NCBI GenBank assembly: GCA_963969595.1
Contig: OZ018409.1
Span: 16,958,975-17,022,974, forward strand
Direction of reading: 5' to 3'
Source of the DNA: Neckera pumila
Lineage: Eukaryota; Streptophyta; Bryopsida; Hypnales; Neckeraceae
Length of the DNA stretch: 64,000 bases
A program made the translations under genes and the position numbers. How positions within the stretch are numbered: the stretch's first letter is position 1; the number at the start of each line of letters is the position of its first letter. A model generated the notes under the pieces. It was not told where the DNA came from. It did not search any database and saw only the letters and a program-made list of their open reading frames with translations. Positions 14,201 to 26,579 of this stretch are shown here, piece by piece.

Positions 14201-17200
14201 TAGATATCAACCATGACCCGGAGAAGATGGGCAAAAAACAATCCCATGGAAGGATAGGTGCAGAGAAACCTGTGCAGTACCACATGTGCGTGACTGTAGG
14301 GCCCTTAACCTTCTTGTCGGATCGCGAAAATTTGTGCATATCACTTGCGAGCTGTTTGAAGCAAACCAATGATAAAATCAGTGACGTCTACGGCAGAAGT
14401 AAAATAATGGTCCAAGAGCTTGCCAGTCCAACAGACGGACTTCAAGAAATACAGCCTTGATTATTAATCAAGCGAAGGTCAAGAAAGAAATATACTTGCA
14501 ACGTCAATCGATAAAATGCACAACGATGGTCGGCTAACCAAGGTCCAAGTTGGGATACACAAAGACAATGCAATTCGATAATGCAAAACAACTGAAATTG
14601 ATTAGCCAAAACCGTCATACAAGATATAACAATAAGCACAACCACCTCACTCTGTTAACCAATAAAAGAAACATATCTGAACAGATATGCATGTTGATCG
14701 ATTCAATTTCAAAATAGAATTCAACCTTACCTTCGTAGACGCAGCGGCCTGCCATCGTTGCATTCCACGAAGACGACCAATCTCCACATCCAACACCTGA
14801 TATGTCTCCAAGTACAAGTCTCCTTGACTATGCTTCATATACTCTGGCAGCTGTAAACGCATTTGCATACAAGCGGCAGATTAAAAAGCTGTACAATTGG
14901 ACTCACAAGCGCAAGGCTTTATATTTTCCAGCTTCTTTCAAGAGAAATTTGTCAGCACAATAATGTAATACTGTAGTAACAATTAAAAAGCGTTGGAGGA
15001 AGCTGCAGTCTCAAACCTGCGGTAAAGCTTTCACACAGCTCCGGTAAGAATAAAGAACAGCCACAAGATCCCGTCCCTCCATAACAAGAGTATCCTGTTA
15101 CAGAAACAAAGAAAGCCCAACCGAGATACAATCGTAAAGGGAACATAAGCAGGCATCGACGCGAAACTCCAAAGCAATAAGGATAAAATGGCAGATTCTC
15201 CCAAACAGCAAACGTTTACCAAACGAAATTGGGACATACCAGCTGGGTGATTGCAATCGTATCCTCGGCAAGTGAAAGCTGGTAAGCTGGAACATCCTCG
15301 TAGTCTGCAATCATCATATAGAAGGAATCGAAGTTTCATAGTTAGAAGCCCCACTAGCTGAAAAAACTGTGAAACTAAATATTATCCAGAATGCTCGACA
15401 TCACAATATAACAACACGAGCATTTACGATTACCAAGCAGCAGGTCATTCTACAATTGAGACATGCAACCAACGTGTGGAAGTTGACGATGGAAGTAAGC
15501 GCACCTATTGCACTCTCAGTAGTGCTGCGACCACCAATTAATGTGACAGCGAGTCCTTGAATGTCAGGCTGGTCATCCTGCCATTACAAACCCACAATTC
15601 AATCTTATCCCTAAAGGCTTCGATTTGAAGCAGCCTATAAATGATGGCGAATATACTCGATGGCGAACAAACCTCATTCCTTTAGAAATTAAGAAGCGTA
15701 GATGAGCTAAATTTCACCTACAAAATATTTCAGCTTCTAGCTCTTTACAAAACCAGGAATTCCACAAATATGTCTCTCGTTAAAAGATCAGCCAGAAAAA
15801 CTGCTTAACCTAGGTCAATTCAGAATATCAGTATTATAACACATCATGACTCAGAAGGCCATCTGCAAAATGACATTAACAGAGAAGCTGTCTATTCAGG
15901 AAAGATGGTAGAAACTCGCTGCTCGACGTTCGCCCTTGTCAAAGTAAAGTGAGTTACAAACTCAGAAATAATTGTGAGGATTCAATTCCAACCACAGAAA
16001 CGTATATGAAAACTCCCGTTCTATCAATATGAAACTGGTGACGGGGTTACTCATAGTTAAAGAATTAAGCAGATTCAATTCCTCTTCTGATTTGTAAATC
16101 ACCCACTGAATCACCATGAGTACATATGTGGCCCTGGTATGCAATCCATCGGCCATCAAGCAACGACTAGCGGGAATGAAGGATTTGGAAAAATAATACT
16201 AGTCTAAGAACCTTCCGCACTATACGAGGTACTCATGCTCGCAACCCCCCACTTTGAAGCCTAGGGACGTTCCAGCGCATCAGGATTGAAAAAAAGCTCA
16301 TTAAAATCTAGAGGAAAGAGAACTGAAAATTAGGTTCAAGTCCACTTTCTGCTCATAAATCAGTATCTCTAACGTCCCTATTGCCAACCTGCTTGTATAG
16401 AGCCTTCGATTACTGTCTTTCTAGGAGCCGAACTCTCTCTCATGGAAAAGCAAAAGATGGTCATCGCACCATCAGAGACTAGGAACGAACAGTTCAAACC
16501 ACCTAAAGTCTCTATGGTGCACATTACGGTGAAATGCGGAACTTCTTTCAAGAATTTCAGGTCCGGCCAGAAATCCTAGAACTGCAGTTAATATCTAGGA
16601 GATGGAAGTGGCGGCAATCGCTCCGGTAAGTAACGCCTAGATTCAGAAGCAAACAGCATGTCTACGGTGATGGCCAGTACTTTGTTCCTCGCCACTCTCA
16701 CAATGCCTATTAGAATCTATTTTGAAATTAAATTGAATTAAAATATTTCACTAATCCTAAAGCATCACATTGCCCGCCATTCATTCCCCGTGTCCATAGC
16801 TTTGATCGCGTTCAAACACAAGCGCAATGCGCTCATTTAGCAATAGTAAAAAGCTGCCAAAATGTTGTCGCACGTTGGCAGGCGTGTTCCTATCCCGAAA
16901 AAATGGTACAAAATCGTATTGTGAAATTGAATTGAACCAAGCGTGCTGATTAGTCCCTCAATCATCTCCCTGCCATGCATCTACGGAACAGACATTGCAA
17001 ATGTTCCCACCTAGTCCCTTGCTACGAACGCCGGGCCTCAACCCCAACAAAACCCTCAGAGAATCAGGGTCGAGATTTACTGTCGGCCAGTACAACCGAC
17101 AGAGCTACTTATTCTACAGCTTCATAAATCAAACCGCAAGAAATAGCTCTCGAATTCGAATTTCAGAGACTCCTGCAATTCACATTTCCTCCCAATGATC

Positions 17201-17931
17201 ACTACTAGACTCTCCCAGATTCCAATAAAAATCTCCAAAATCCAATGCACACGACCAAAACAGGAAAAAACATCAAGCCTCAAAATCTTTTCGGAAGAGA
17301 CGAATAATGCCCGTGTATATTACACCATTCCAGAAATTCACATCTACTGCCGATCACCACCACTAGCTTCTCAGAGATCACATTCGCGAAATGCATCATC
17401 CAAAGCACTGACTTCCGAAAAAAAACTAAAAAAAAAACTAAAAAAATTTAAATATTAAAAAATCGATGCACAAAGCACCAGCATATCGTTACAGCAATTC
17501 GCATTTCCTCCCAATCACTACTACTAGCTTCACCGAGAAAGCATTCACGCAATCCACCATCAAATGCACTCGACCAAAACAGAAAAAAAAAAAAGGAATA
17601 AACTAACAAACCCAAAAAATTAAAAAAATCGGTGTACATTTTAGACCGGACAAAATCGGTGCATAAGACACCAGCGTATCATTCCAGCAATTCACATTAC
17701 CTCCTGATCACCACTAGTAGCTTCTCCGACATCACATTCACGAAATGCACCATCAAATGCATCGTCCCGAACAGAAAACAGCAGAAACTCGCAAACTAAA
17801 ACGTAACAATTCGGCGCACATTTTAAACCAGCCAGAAACCAAATCTCAGCCAAGTCGGATCTAGTCAACTGACAAACCTCAAGCGAGAAAGTGGCCAGAG
17901 CTGCCACGGCCTCCTCCACAGGGACCGCCAT
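5210..17931 (-). CDS. PIR: PIR/PIROGI (SRA1, CYFIP-type) subunit of the WAVE/SCAR complex, 31 coding exons
   Basis: Large scaffold subunit of the WAVE/SCAR regulatory complex. In this family it binds active Rac/ROP GTPase and releases SCAR to activate ARP2/3 actin nucleation at the cell cortex. Model: complement(join(5210..5398,5604..5819,5955..5999,6278..6450,6826..7030,7234..7361,7586..7673,8026..8169,8284..8433,8609..8752,8879..8998,9222..9324,9611..9687,9866..10036,10345..10421,10535..10703,10947..11091,11219..11430,11559..11771,11893..11986,12190..12341,12577..12772,12932..12996,13184..13253,13534..13626,14281..14351,14731..14850,15017..15094,15240..15304,15505..15577,17878..17931)). All phases join and total 3900 nt (1299 aa); Arabidopsis PIR is about 1283 aa. 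The N-terminus MAVPVEEAVAALATFSLE and segments such as KLLGSRSLPWLVRALLD and AWGGCTIVYLLGQ match plant PIR closely. I chose the ATG at 17931 because family members start there; an in-frame ATG 12 codons upstream (17967) is possible. Exon 5955..5999 is the least certain. No stops or missing blocks are seen, so the gene looks functional. Confidence 0.96.
7118..7173. repeat. Tandem duplication in a PIR intron (2 x 28 bp)
   Basis: The unit ATCAAGTGCTTCATATGATC plus eight more bases occurs twice head to tail without mismatch, in the intron between exons 7030..6826 and 7361..7234. Confidence 0.9.
11987..12189 (-). other. U12-type AT-AC intron in PIR
   Basis: This is the only intron of the gene that cannot be modelled as GT-AG. 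Read on the minus strand it begins ATATCCACC at 12189, close to the minor-spliceosome 5' site ATATCCTT. It contains TCCTTAAC at 12003-11996, an exact match to the U12 branch-site core, and ends AGCAC about ten bases later. With these borders the exons join as ...REAS-E-YQREYLIVNHMG, which aligns with Arabidopsis PIR, and the phases agree (exon ends +2, next exon gives 1). No GT donor nearby preserves the frame. Confidence 0.8.
15578..17877 (-). other. Long first intron of PIR (2.3 kb)
   Basis: It separates the 18-codon first coding exon from exon 2. It has a GTTTGT donor at 17877 and a CAG acceptor next to 15577. It is far longer than the other introns (mostly 100-400 bases). Its 5' part contains an imperfect tandem repeat (17170-17860). 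No coding sequence is recognised in it. Confidence 0.85.
17170..17860. repeat. Imperfect tandem repeat in PIR intron 1, four copies
   Basis: Four related units begin near 17175, 17333, 17494 and 17687, each opening with a GCAATTCACATTTCCTCC-like phrase, then 'atcactactag', then 'cattcacgaaatgcaccatcaaatgcac' and a short A-rich stretch. Spacing is about 158, 161 and 193 bases. Units are clearly diverged from each other. No function can be read from them. Confidence 0.75.
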
Positions 17932-18613
17932 CCCCGCCCCGACGCAGATCGTCTCCCCGCCTTTCACATATTCTCACCACCACGCACGCACTCCCTCAAC
18001 GCTTCCACTACCGTCCCGCATTCGAGCTCCCCCTGTTGCCCTAACTAAGAGCTTCAAAAACCATAACTACACCAAAACAATCCACTCCAAACGCAGAGAT
18101 CCTTGTACACCAAAAGCTTACTAAACTCGGTGCCGCCGTTTCCAGCTTTCATGCGCAACGTTGAAGATCCTCGACGTCAACGCCGAAGTTGTGCAGGTGA
18201 GGTGGATGGACGCGCACACGCAGCGGCATTGATGCGGACGAGGGGGAGCAGATCGAGGCACCGATTGGGGAAAGGGGAGGCGAGACAACAGTCGCAACGA
18301 CTGGTTTCTATTCTGGGAAGCGCGCTCATCAATGCCGCAGCAGCAGAGGCAGGTCTGTGTACATACGTAGGTCGCTGTTCGTATCCTGGACGGGTCTACT
18401 TGTACGTCTTCGTATCGGGTATGAGAGAGGTGTACGCTTGGCGGGGACGCTATTGTACTGTACTGTACTGATTTGTGGTGAACTCCACCGGTACTGTACC
18501 GGTCCGGCGTTCTTGGTTTGGGAGGGTGCTTGGATGCGGCCTGCACTGATGGGACAGGCGGATGACTGCAGCTCGTTGTGCAGGTGGAGAATCTTTTTGC
18601 TTGTGATGTACAT
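17932..18613 (-). promoter_or_regulatory. PIR 5' leader and promoter region
   Basis: A GC-rich block directly upstream of the PIR start codon, unlike the AT-rich DNA beyond it, consistent with a 5' untranslated region and core promoter. The start-codon context GGGGATGG has purines at -3 and +4. Overlapping ORFs on both strands at 18103-18617 look like by-products of the base composition. No TATA box could be fixed with confidence. Confidence 0.45.
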
Positions 18614-19887
18614 TTAACCCCTAAAGTTTCATGACTATGTTCTCACCAAAAACGCTCCAAAACTGCCATTTCTAATACAACTACCAATTTTTTGGAAAAA
18701 ACAATTTTTGACACATGTAACCGTAGGATCTTGTAGTATGATATTTTGAAAACATGTGGTAAAAATTTCAGAAAATTCCGCCGTGTGGATCATAAGATAT
18801 AAGCATTCAAAGTCTTGAAAACCATTTTTTCAATCCTGCGAAAAACCGGGCAGCTGCACTTTGCAAGCTCACTTTTCAATGAAAAAATGCCTATAAAGGT
18901 GGTGCTTCTTTGAATTCAGTTTCCTAAACAAGTTGGCTATATGCTTGAAAAATTTCACATCATTTGGAATTGTACAACATATAGGAAAAAAATAGTAAGT
19001 AGAAAGAAGTAGAAAATGATTCAAAATACTAAATTGTTAAAATTTTAATCATGGAATTTAAAAATCCCAATCCCAATGGTTGTAATGTTGTAATAATCAA
19101 TTTACATCCTAGGATTTATTTTTTTTCCAAAAATATTGAAAATTGAGTTAAATAAACGACTTTAAAGGGTTTTTTAGAGTAGACAATCCATAACTGCCCG
19201 CAAACCAAAAACCCTTATAACTTTTGACTCATTGAGTGAAATGGAATGACTCAAAGCTTTTTGAGTATATATAAATGTAGAGAAACAATTTTTAAAGAAA
19301 ATTCCGGAAAAAATGATATTTTCTGATCTGCCCAAACTGCCCAGTTACGAAAAAAAGCAATATATTAGGTCACAACTTTTGACTCGTATTTCGAAATGTC
19401 ATGAAACTTGGTATACATGGAGATATTCCTCGCCCCCACATTCTATTAAAATTTCAGCCTCAAATATGGATATCTCTAGTCACAAGTACCTGCCCAAAAT
19501 TTCTATACCATTAGGAAAAAAATGAACCCTGGAAGGGGCTGCTTCGTAGTGTAAGCTTCCCCTCCAGGGAACTCAAGGGAACTCAACAGTGATTTACAAT
19601 TAAAAAATATTTAAAAAATAAAAAATTTTAAAATATGAATAAAATAATAATAAATCATAAATCATAAATAATAAAAATAATAAAATAATAAAAATTGTAA
19701 TGATTGCAGTTTGACATGGCATGTGTAGTGCCATGTCAGATCTGAAAATTTTGTAATTTTGAATTTATTTTAATAAAAAAAAAATTTAACGTTTTTTTAA
19801 GCAGTTCAGCTGCACTGTTCCCTGCTGTTCCGCGTTGTTCCGCGCCTGCAGTTCGCTGTCGCAAAAAATTAAAAAAAAATTAAAAAA

Positions 19888-19929
<42 letters not shown>

Positions 19930-20029
19930 CGGCTTGCATTCCTTGCGTTCTCAGGTCTCACGGCCTCTTCCAGGGTTCAACTTTTTCCTAATGAGCCAAA
20001 AAAACGCATGTTGGTCCTTTAGGGGTTAA
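18614..20029. mobile_element. piggyBac-like TTAA element, enlarged copy
   Basis: Starts TTAACCCCTAAAGTTTC and ends GGTCCTTTAGGGGTTAA, with the TTAA as putative target duplication. The left arm carries the family phrase 'aaaactgccatttcta'. The copy is 1416 bp against about 935 for its relatives. The extra sequence is on the right side and includes AT-rich DNA, an inverted pair CCCTGGAAGGGG / CCCCTCCAGGG (about 19528-19570) and a long A run. It encodes no transposase. It lies immediately upstream of the PIR leader. Confidence 0.65.
19862..19927. repeat. A-rich / poly(A) tract
   Basis: AAAAAATT repeated three times, then an uninterrupted run of more than 35 A. It follows a GC-richer stretch (19800-19860), so a small retroposed insertion ending in poly(A) is possible but unproven. 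Confidence 0.8.
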
Positions 20030-22849
20030 GGAGGGGTGAAATTCATCTCAACCCAAGAATGTGCGGATTCTGATTCTAGTCACAACATGGTGTTTTTTTG
20101 TGTAATTGACATAGAAGGTGCATAAATTGAGGGAGAGAGTAGTGACAAAGAGTGTGTCTTCTTGTCAAATCCAAATGAGACATCACACTTACAATTTGGA
20201 TCATGGTTGCAGCTCCTACATGATTGTATGAGATCAAAAGCTACAATATTGTGACTTGTATTCTATGTACATGGTGTTGTATTTGAACATAATAAGGTTC
20301 AAATGATAAAATGACATCCAAATGAAAGATGCTAATTGTCGGATTATCAATTTAATGGTGATGTCTTGTCATATTTTAGTACATAATTTGTATTCTAGGA
20401 ATCAAATATGGTGGTATCTATATGTTTTCCTATATCCCTTTGATGATTGAAATGTACATTACATAGTCACAAAACAAGAGTTTACATTGTGTTTTATATC
20501 ATGTGTTTATATATTTGAGCTTAATGTAAAGATCTTCTAAGGGAAATATCTTACCATTTGAGAAAGACAAAACAATCCACTAAGAGCAAGACACACAAAA
20601 TGAAACCTCACTAGTTTACGTTCCTATCAAATCTCAATCCTCCACCATAGGAAGGGTTATTTTGTCATTTTTTAAGATAAGATATATCCCCATGGTATAT
20701 AATTAGAACCTACTATCATAGTATATTAAGCTAGATTCTTATTTAGCCCCAAATTGTCTTAGGATTTAAGACAAAACTAAAATGTGATACAATAAACAAC
20801 TTCTTTGACTTTTTGGAAGATTCAATATTTGATTTTAGAAAGTATTTGTAAGGTTAAATTTGAAAAAAAAATTATCAAATTAACTTAGATGCATTTAAAT
20901 TCAAAAAATTCACTAGGAAAAAAAATCCATTTCGAATACTTGAATTCTTATATGTTGGAATTAAACTATTAAATTATCCGCACAAAAACTCATCCCATTA
21001 GTTTTTCAAAATGCGATTTCACATTCATGTCTAAAAGATTTATGAATTTGAAATCAAAAGGTAAAAAATTAAGTTTTAAATATGTTTTTCATCTTCAAAA
21101 TTTCATCTCTTATTATCTATTATTCCAATGTTTGACTCAATTGAAATTCAATTTAAGTTTCTACAAGTTCTATTGAACTAATGTAGTAGGATTTTCTCCA
21201 TCAAATTATCAAAAATATGTATTTCTTAGAGGTAAAAGGAAAATATAAAGATTAAATAAGGCATTATAAAAGTTGCTTTAACCTCAATATTATTTATCTA
21301 TATTACCTTTGTATCTTTATGTGTAACTCCAATGATTGAAGATTTGAATTTGAACAATTGCTTTAGAAGATTTTCTATAAACGGAATATATCATTAAATT
21401 TTGAATTTGTAGATTCTTGAAATCCAAATATAAAAGCACATGGGATCAAAAAAAGACTTTTAGGATAGTTTTCATATAAACACTAAATTCTTTACTGAGA
21501 GTCTTTAAAAGGCTAATTTTTTGGTAAAATAATAATGAAACTTTTAACAAAAAAGTATGACATTGGTTGATTTTTGTTCTTATTTAATACACCTTTATGA
21601 GAAATCATAATCATTTTATGATAGGTTGTGTATTATACATTCAACAATGTCAATCACTATCTTCCTAAATACTTTTGGTTGAATGAAAAACAATTATATA
21701 CATGATACACAATACATATACAAATCACATGACAATAGCAAGTTAGAATAATCCTTAAAGAACCTTTTTCAAAATATTTAAACCAATTTCCACCCCATAA
21801 TATGAATAAAATGCACATTAAATAATCAAAAAATAAATATAGAATGTTTTAAAAATCCAAAAACTAGTCTAAGGTTTTGAATTTTATTTATTTCACATAC
21901 TTTATTCACAAACAAGAAGATATACAAATAAACAATGACAAAAACAACAACTTCACATCAACAAATTTTCATATATTATAACAAGCTGTCAAATTTTTTT
22001 CTCCGAAGAAAAAATCACAAATCTACTTTAAGCCATAAAAGCTTTAGATTTTTTTTTGAAAATTTGAAATCACCATGAATTATTGAAGGACTTGAAGAAA
22101 AATCATATCAAATACAAAATACATGTAAACAATTTTGAATTTTTTTCTATAAAAGAATATAGAATCATAATTAAAATCAAATTACTATATCTTCATATAA
22201 TTAGAAAATCAAGAGACCCTATTGAAATACATAAATTTTAGGTTGTAATATAATACCCATATTTTTTAAATTCAAATTTTCAAATTAGAATAGAAAGTAT
22301 ACTCAATAGGCTTCATTTCATTAGTTGAATTCAATTTTTTGTTAACATACATATGGCTAAAATTTAGAAAAAGGTCAATAGCTAGATATGTTTTAAATAC
22401 ACTATTGAGTGATCCATAGATTTAGCATTGTCTTTTCTAGAAAAGATGATAATACCACGAGGTGAGAATACTTGGGGGTGCACAGAGTACATATAAATTT
22501 TGTATCAACATGTGTCAAATGGGTATTTTACAGCATCCTATAAGTAATGCCCTTAGAATAAAAATATTCCAAAATATCCTAAAATTTTCTAAAATATGCT
22601 CTTGTATAATTTTACAAATTCTATATTATTTCTAAAAAAACATAACTTTTTAGGCCCATGCATATTTAAATGCATTGTATAGGTTGGACAAAATGTTTTT
22701 TTACTTTTTGGCCGCCGCCTTTGAGAGGAAATATCCAATACCACCTACTTCCTAATACAATTGGTTGAAAAATTGTCTCTTCCAACTTTGGATTTAGATA
22801 TCACTAGTGTGCCTTGTGTCGTTGCCACAACTAAAATCAAAGGAAAAGT
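20030..22849. other. AT-rich intergenic region
   Basis: Very AT-rich and gene-free. I found no ORF with a recognisable product and no clear repeat boundary. Confidence 0.7.
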
Positions 22850-23005
22850 AATTTTCTAACTCTCGGTTCCACTCCGAGTTCCACTCCTAGAAGCAAGAAC
22901 GCCACCAAAATCAAAGTAAAAGCAATTTTCTAACTCTCGGTTCCACTCCCAGTAGCAAGAACGCCACCAAAATCAAAGTAAAAGTAATTTTCTAATTTTT
23001 TAATC
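22850..23005. repeat. Short tandem repeat array
   Basis: A unit of roughly 66-78 bases containing 'aaaatcaaagtaaaagtaattttctaa' and 'ctctcggttccactcc...agcaagaacgccacc' is repeated two to three times. A related piece recurs at 42725-42766, and its inverted counterpart 'actttttactttgattttgg' at 24385-24406. Confidence 0.75.
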
Positions 23006-23150
23006 AATAAATACTTTGAAATTCAATAACTTTTGCACCACCGCTCCAAACGCCACGAAACCAAGCCAATGCACCCCTCCTCGGCGAGAGCTTTTCGACG
23101 GTACCAAGCACGCGGCCGGGGGACGCATGGTCAGGAAGTTGTCCACGCTA

Positions 23151-23272
23151 CAAACAAAACAAAACAAAACAAAACAAAACAAAACAAACAAACAAACAAA
23201 CAAACAAACAAACAAACAAACAAACAAACAAACAAACAAACAAACAAACAAACAAACAAACAAACAAACAAA
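23151..23272. repeat. (CAAAA)n-(CAAA)n microsatellite
   Basis: About six CAAAA units pass into more than twenty perfect CAAA units. The ORFs on both strands at 23000-23306 (poly TNKQ / CLFV) are artefacts of this repeat. Confidence 0.97.
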
Positions 23273-26200
23273 CTCATTTAAGGTATTGATTGAAGTAGTC
23301 ATCTAATAGTTATCATAGTCTTTGGTGAATAGGTGCATTATTCATTTCTATAATAACCTTGAAAGTCATACATCCAACATTTAGTGTCCTCTACAATATA
23401 TTAAAATTAAATTCTCTTTGAAGTCATCCAAAGGACACAAAAAGTCTACAAGATTTTGTTGATTAATACATATACTACTGCAAATACTAAAATTACACCA
23501 ATAAAGCCATTCATAAATAGCATGCTCCATCTAGGGTGTTAAAGGATCATAACCAATTCTTTTTACGTCATTATTTTTTGGATAGTACAGAAAGCAACTT
23601 CAAAAAGAGTGGTGAAACTATGTACATCCATCAACATAGATGAAATATAAAAATGTGGATGAAATACACACATTCTTCCAAAAGTGTATAAATTTCACCT
23701 ATAATAGAGTAATGTTGTCCCTAGATGTTGTAGCAATTGAGCTATTTCATCGATTGAAATAGAAGAATCTATTGCCCAATACCCCCCTCCAATTGTGTAG
23801 CTTTTGAGAAATAAATTGTCTTCAAAAGAAATACTAGACATAACATTCTTGAGGAATTCTTGCATTCATGATTTCTACAATGAAAGAGGCCTTGATTCGT
23901 AGAAAGCAAAATCTTTGCCTTCAAGTTCAAGTACACTAAATAGTGAAATTAGATTGCCGCTTGCTAATTTTTTTGACATTTGACACTACATAAATATTTC
24001 TTGTTATTGTACAAGAGTGCACTAATTTTTAATTAGATATTGTTCTAATTGGACTCATGAACCTCCATGTGTACGAACAGAAATTTGTGTAGACTTTGAT
24101 GGCTTGTAAAGTAACTTTCTTGAGGTGAGGCAACCTAATTATTTAGGCAACTAAATTCCACTATTTAGTGTATATCCATACTTTAAATTAGGTTGTTTGT
24201 TTTTTTGTTTTGTTGCTTGTTATAGTGAGATCTCCAGGTTACCGTGTGTCTTTAGGTTGCGTTCTTGGTACAGTTGGGAACTGATCTTTGAAGACGGGTG
24301 CACAGACTTTGTTTCATGGCATTGGGACCTACGGTGCTAAAGTTATTGAATTTTGGAGTTTTTATGAATGAAAAAATGAAAAAAAATACTTTTTACTTTG
24401 ATTTTGGTTGTAAATACTACTAGAGATTCCTTTCCCCAACATTGAAATTCATTCACCAATAGCATGCTCCATCTGCTGTCCCCTTGGTAATTTCCTACAA
24501 CAATCCTACAGTAGTAGTAGTAAGGTACACTAGTCCATTACCGTCAGCTTCCTAATTCCGTCAGCCTATGTTTGGCCCCAATTCTGTCCAACCTATTATT
24601 CAAAATTGTTTACTTTTCTGACAATTTCAGTGCATTAATGTCAAAAAGATTCATTGGTGAACACTTGAGTGCCGGCAATGGATACATGGGAGAGTGGCAA
24701 TGACTTGTTCATAGGACGTTTTTGCCTCCACTCTCCAAGCGGTGTTGTAATTTCAGGGCAGCTCACTTCAAAAATTCACAGAAATTACAATTTTGATTGG
24801 AACATTATAATTCCACTTGGGTTTGACTTGTGAAACAAGCGCACATGCACCTGTGAAAAACATGTTTTGCTCTTAAAGATGTCCCTAAGATAGTCATATT
24901 GCAAATCAGGGTGGTCTACCTTAAGTTAATAAGTGTGCCTCAAGACCTGGTACCAAGTCCTTCTTCACTCAGTTGCCCACCTTTGGGTCGGACAGACGGA
25001 TGGACAGACAGACACAGTGTCAAATCTGCTTCCACCCGGCCATGGCTTCAGTGAGTTCTATGGAAGTGCGTCCGTGTGCGGACTCTTTCACTATCAGATT
25101 CGCATGGCTGGATGCCAGTGAGGACCTGAAGGCTGAGGTGGAAAACTAGCACTGAAGCCGAAGGAGCCTCACTCACTGTGGCAGGAAGGAAGGAATGTGC
25201 TCCGACAATTCATATCAGGTGGCAGAGCTTGCATTTGTCCTGTAAGCCTACGTACAAAGTAAGGAGTCCCCACTTCAGTCAGCTTTTCTGTAAAACCCAA
25301 AGTTAAGTTAACTTATGGTGGTGATGTACTGATGTGAGCATGTTTCATCAGGGTCTGTGCCTTCTTTAAGCTTAAGCTTCAATCTAGGCTCCAAGACATC
25401 GCAGTGACAAGGACAAGGAAGCTCTGTGAAGATGAGCTCTATTTGAGATGATGGAGGATTTCAAGCCTTTCATTTGCAAAGGCTCACTGCGTACATTGGG
25501 TTGGTACTGATGAGGTTGGATCCGATGTCCCAAATTTGATCGCTTGTAAAGAATGTTAGTATTTAGTTTCAGTATAAGTTAGTACATGATTCTTTGAACT
25601 CTAATGAGCCCTGTCAACAAAAGCAGCTTGTTGGAATCATTTTCACATACTTCACTCCTTGTGGATTCATACAATAGACTGATTAGTGAGCGCAAAGAAA
25701 TTGCACTCTTTTGTGTGCAATCCACTGGACTGTTAGCTCACCAACATCACATTGGTCCAACATTGGATCACATTGGTAACTTCGACTCAAACAGTCTGTT
25801 CATTCAAGCATTTGATGAGCATATATGGTTTCTACTAAATTAAGTTGTTTAATGTATGGATGGAATTTGGGGGGAGTCAAAACCGGATTTCAATTTCCGT
25901 TTGGTAAGCATGTTCTTGTCACCATATGAATAAACTATGAATTTTCAAAATGTTGAAAAATTGATGTATCAAAAAACAACCCTAAGGCTTCTTAAACAAA
26001 AATTCTACATTTGGGGAGAGAATTTGTAGGTGCTAAATTTGTAAACAAGTTACAACAATTATGCATATTTAGAGCATCCATAGTCCACATTGCAAAACAA
26101 CCTTGTTGAGCCAATAAATATATTATTAACTTTGTTCCTTTGTGCAATTAAAATTTAGTAGTACTATCATTGGAAGCTCATCAAAAAGTACTTAGATTTT

Positions 26201-26579
26201 GGATGACCAAAATAGATGCAATTGGAAACAAGCTAAAACACAAAAAAATTGTAGATGGGTGTTGGCAACTTGTGTTATTTGTAAGAGTTTTTTTTTCTTT
26301 TGCAATATGGACTAAAAAGTATTCTTACTTTAAATAGGAAAGCAATCAAAATAGGTTTATTTAAGAATGAAAATTCACAATTTTTTTTTTTAGTTTTGAA
26401 CTTTTCTGTTGGTGCCAATTTGAAGGTAGAAGAATAAAATTTATGTCAGGTGATGTCGCATTTAGTGTTAACAAGATGGTTTATTTGGTTTATATTGTGA
26501 ATTTAAGGAGTCTTTAGTCATTTAAGAACACCATGTAGAAGCTGACTCTTTGTTCTTGTCAACTAAGAGTTTTTAGTTA
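23273..26579. other. Intergenic region
   Basis: No gene supported. A phrase 'aatagcatgctccatct' occurs at about 23517 and 24455 in the same orientation, suggesting pieces of an older dispersed repeat. The 24930-25450 stretch is GC-richer, with an ORF of 62 aa, but has no recognisable product. Confidence 0.6.

Noticed and set aside
18103..18617. ORFs of 86-141 aa on both strands upstream of PIR
   Set aside because: They overlap each other on both strands in GC-rich leader or promoter DNA, and their proteins are low-complexity.
23000..23306. Overlapping ORFs on both strands rich in TNKQ or CLFV
   Set aside because: They are translations of the CAAAA/CAAA microsatellite.
24933..25121. 62-aa ORF with a GQTDGQTD stretch
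   Set aside because: It comes from a short GACAGACGGA-type simple repeat, and no homologous product is recognised.
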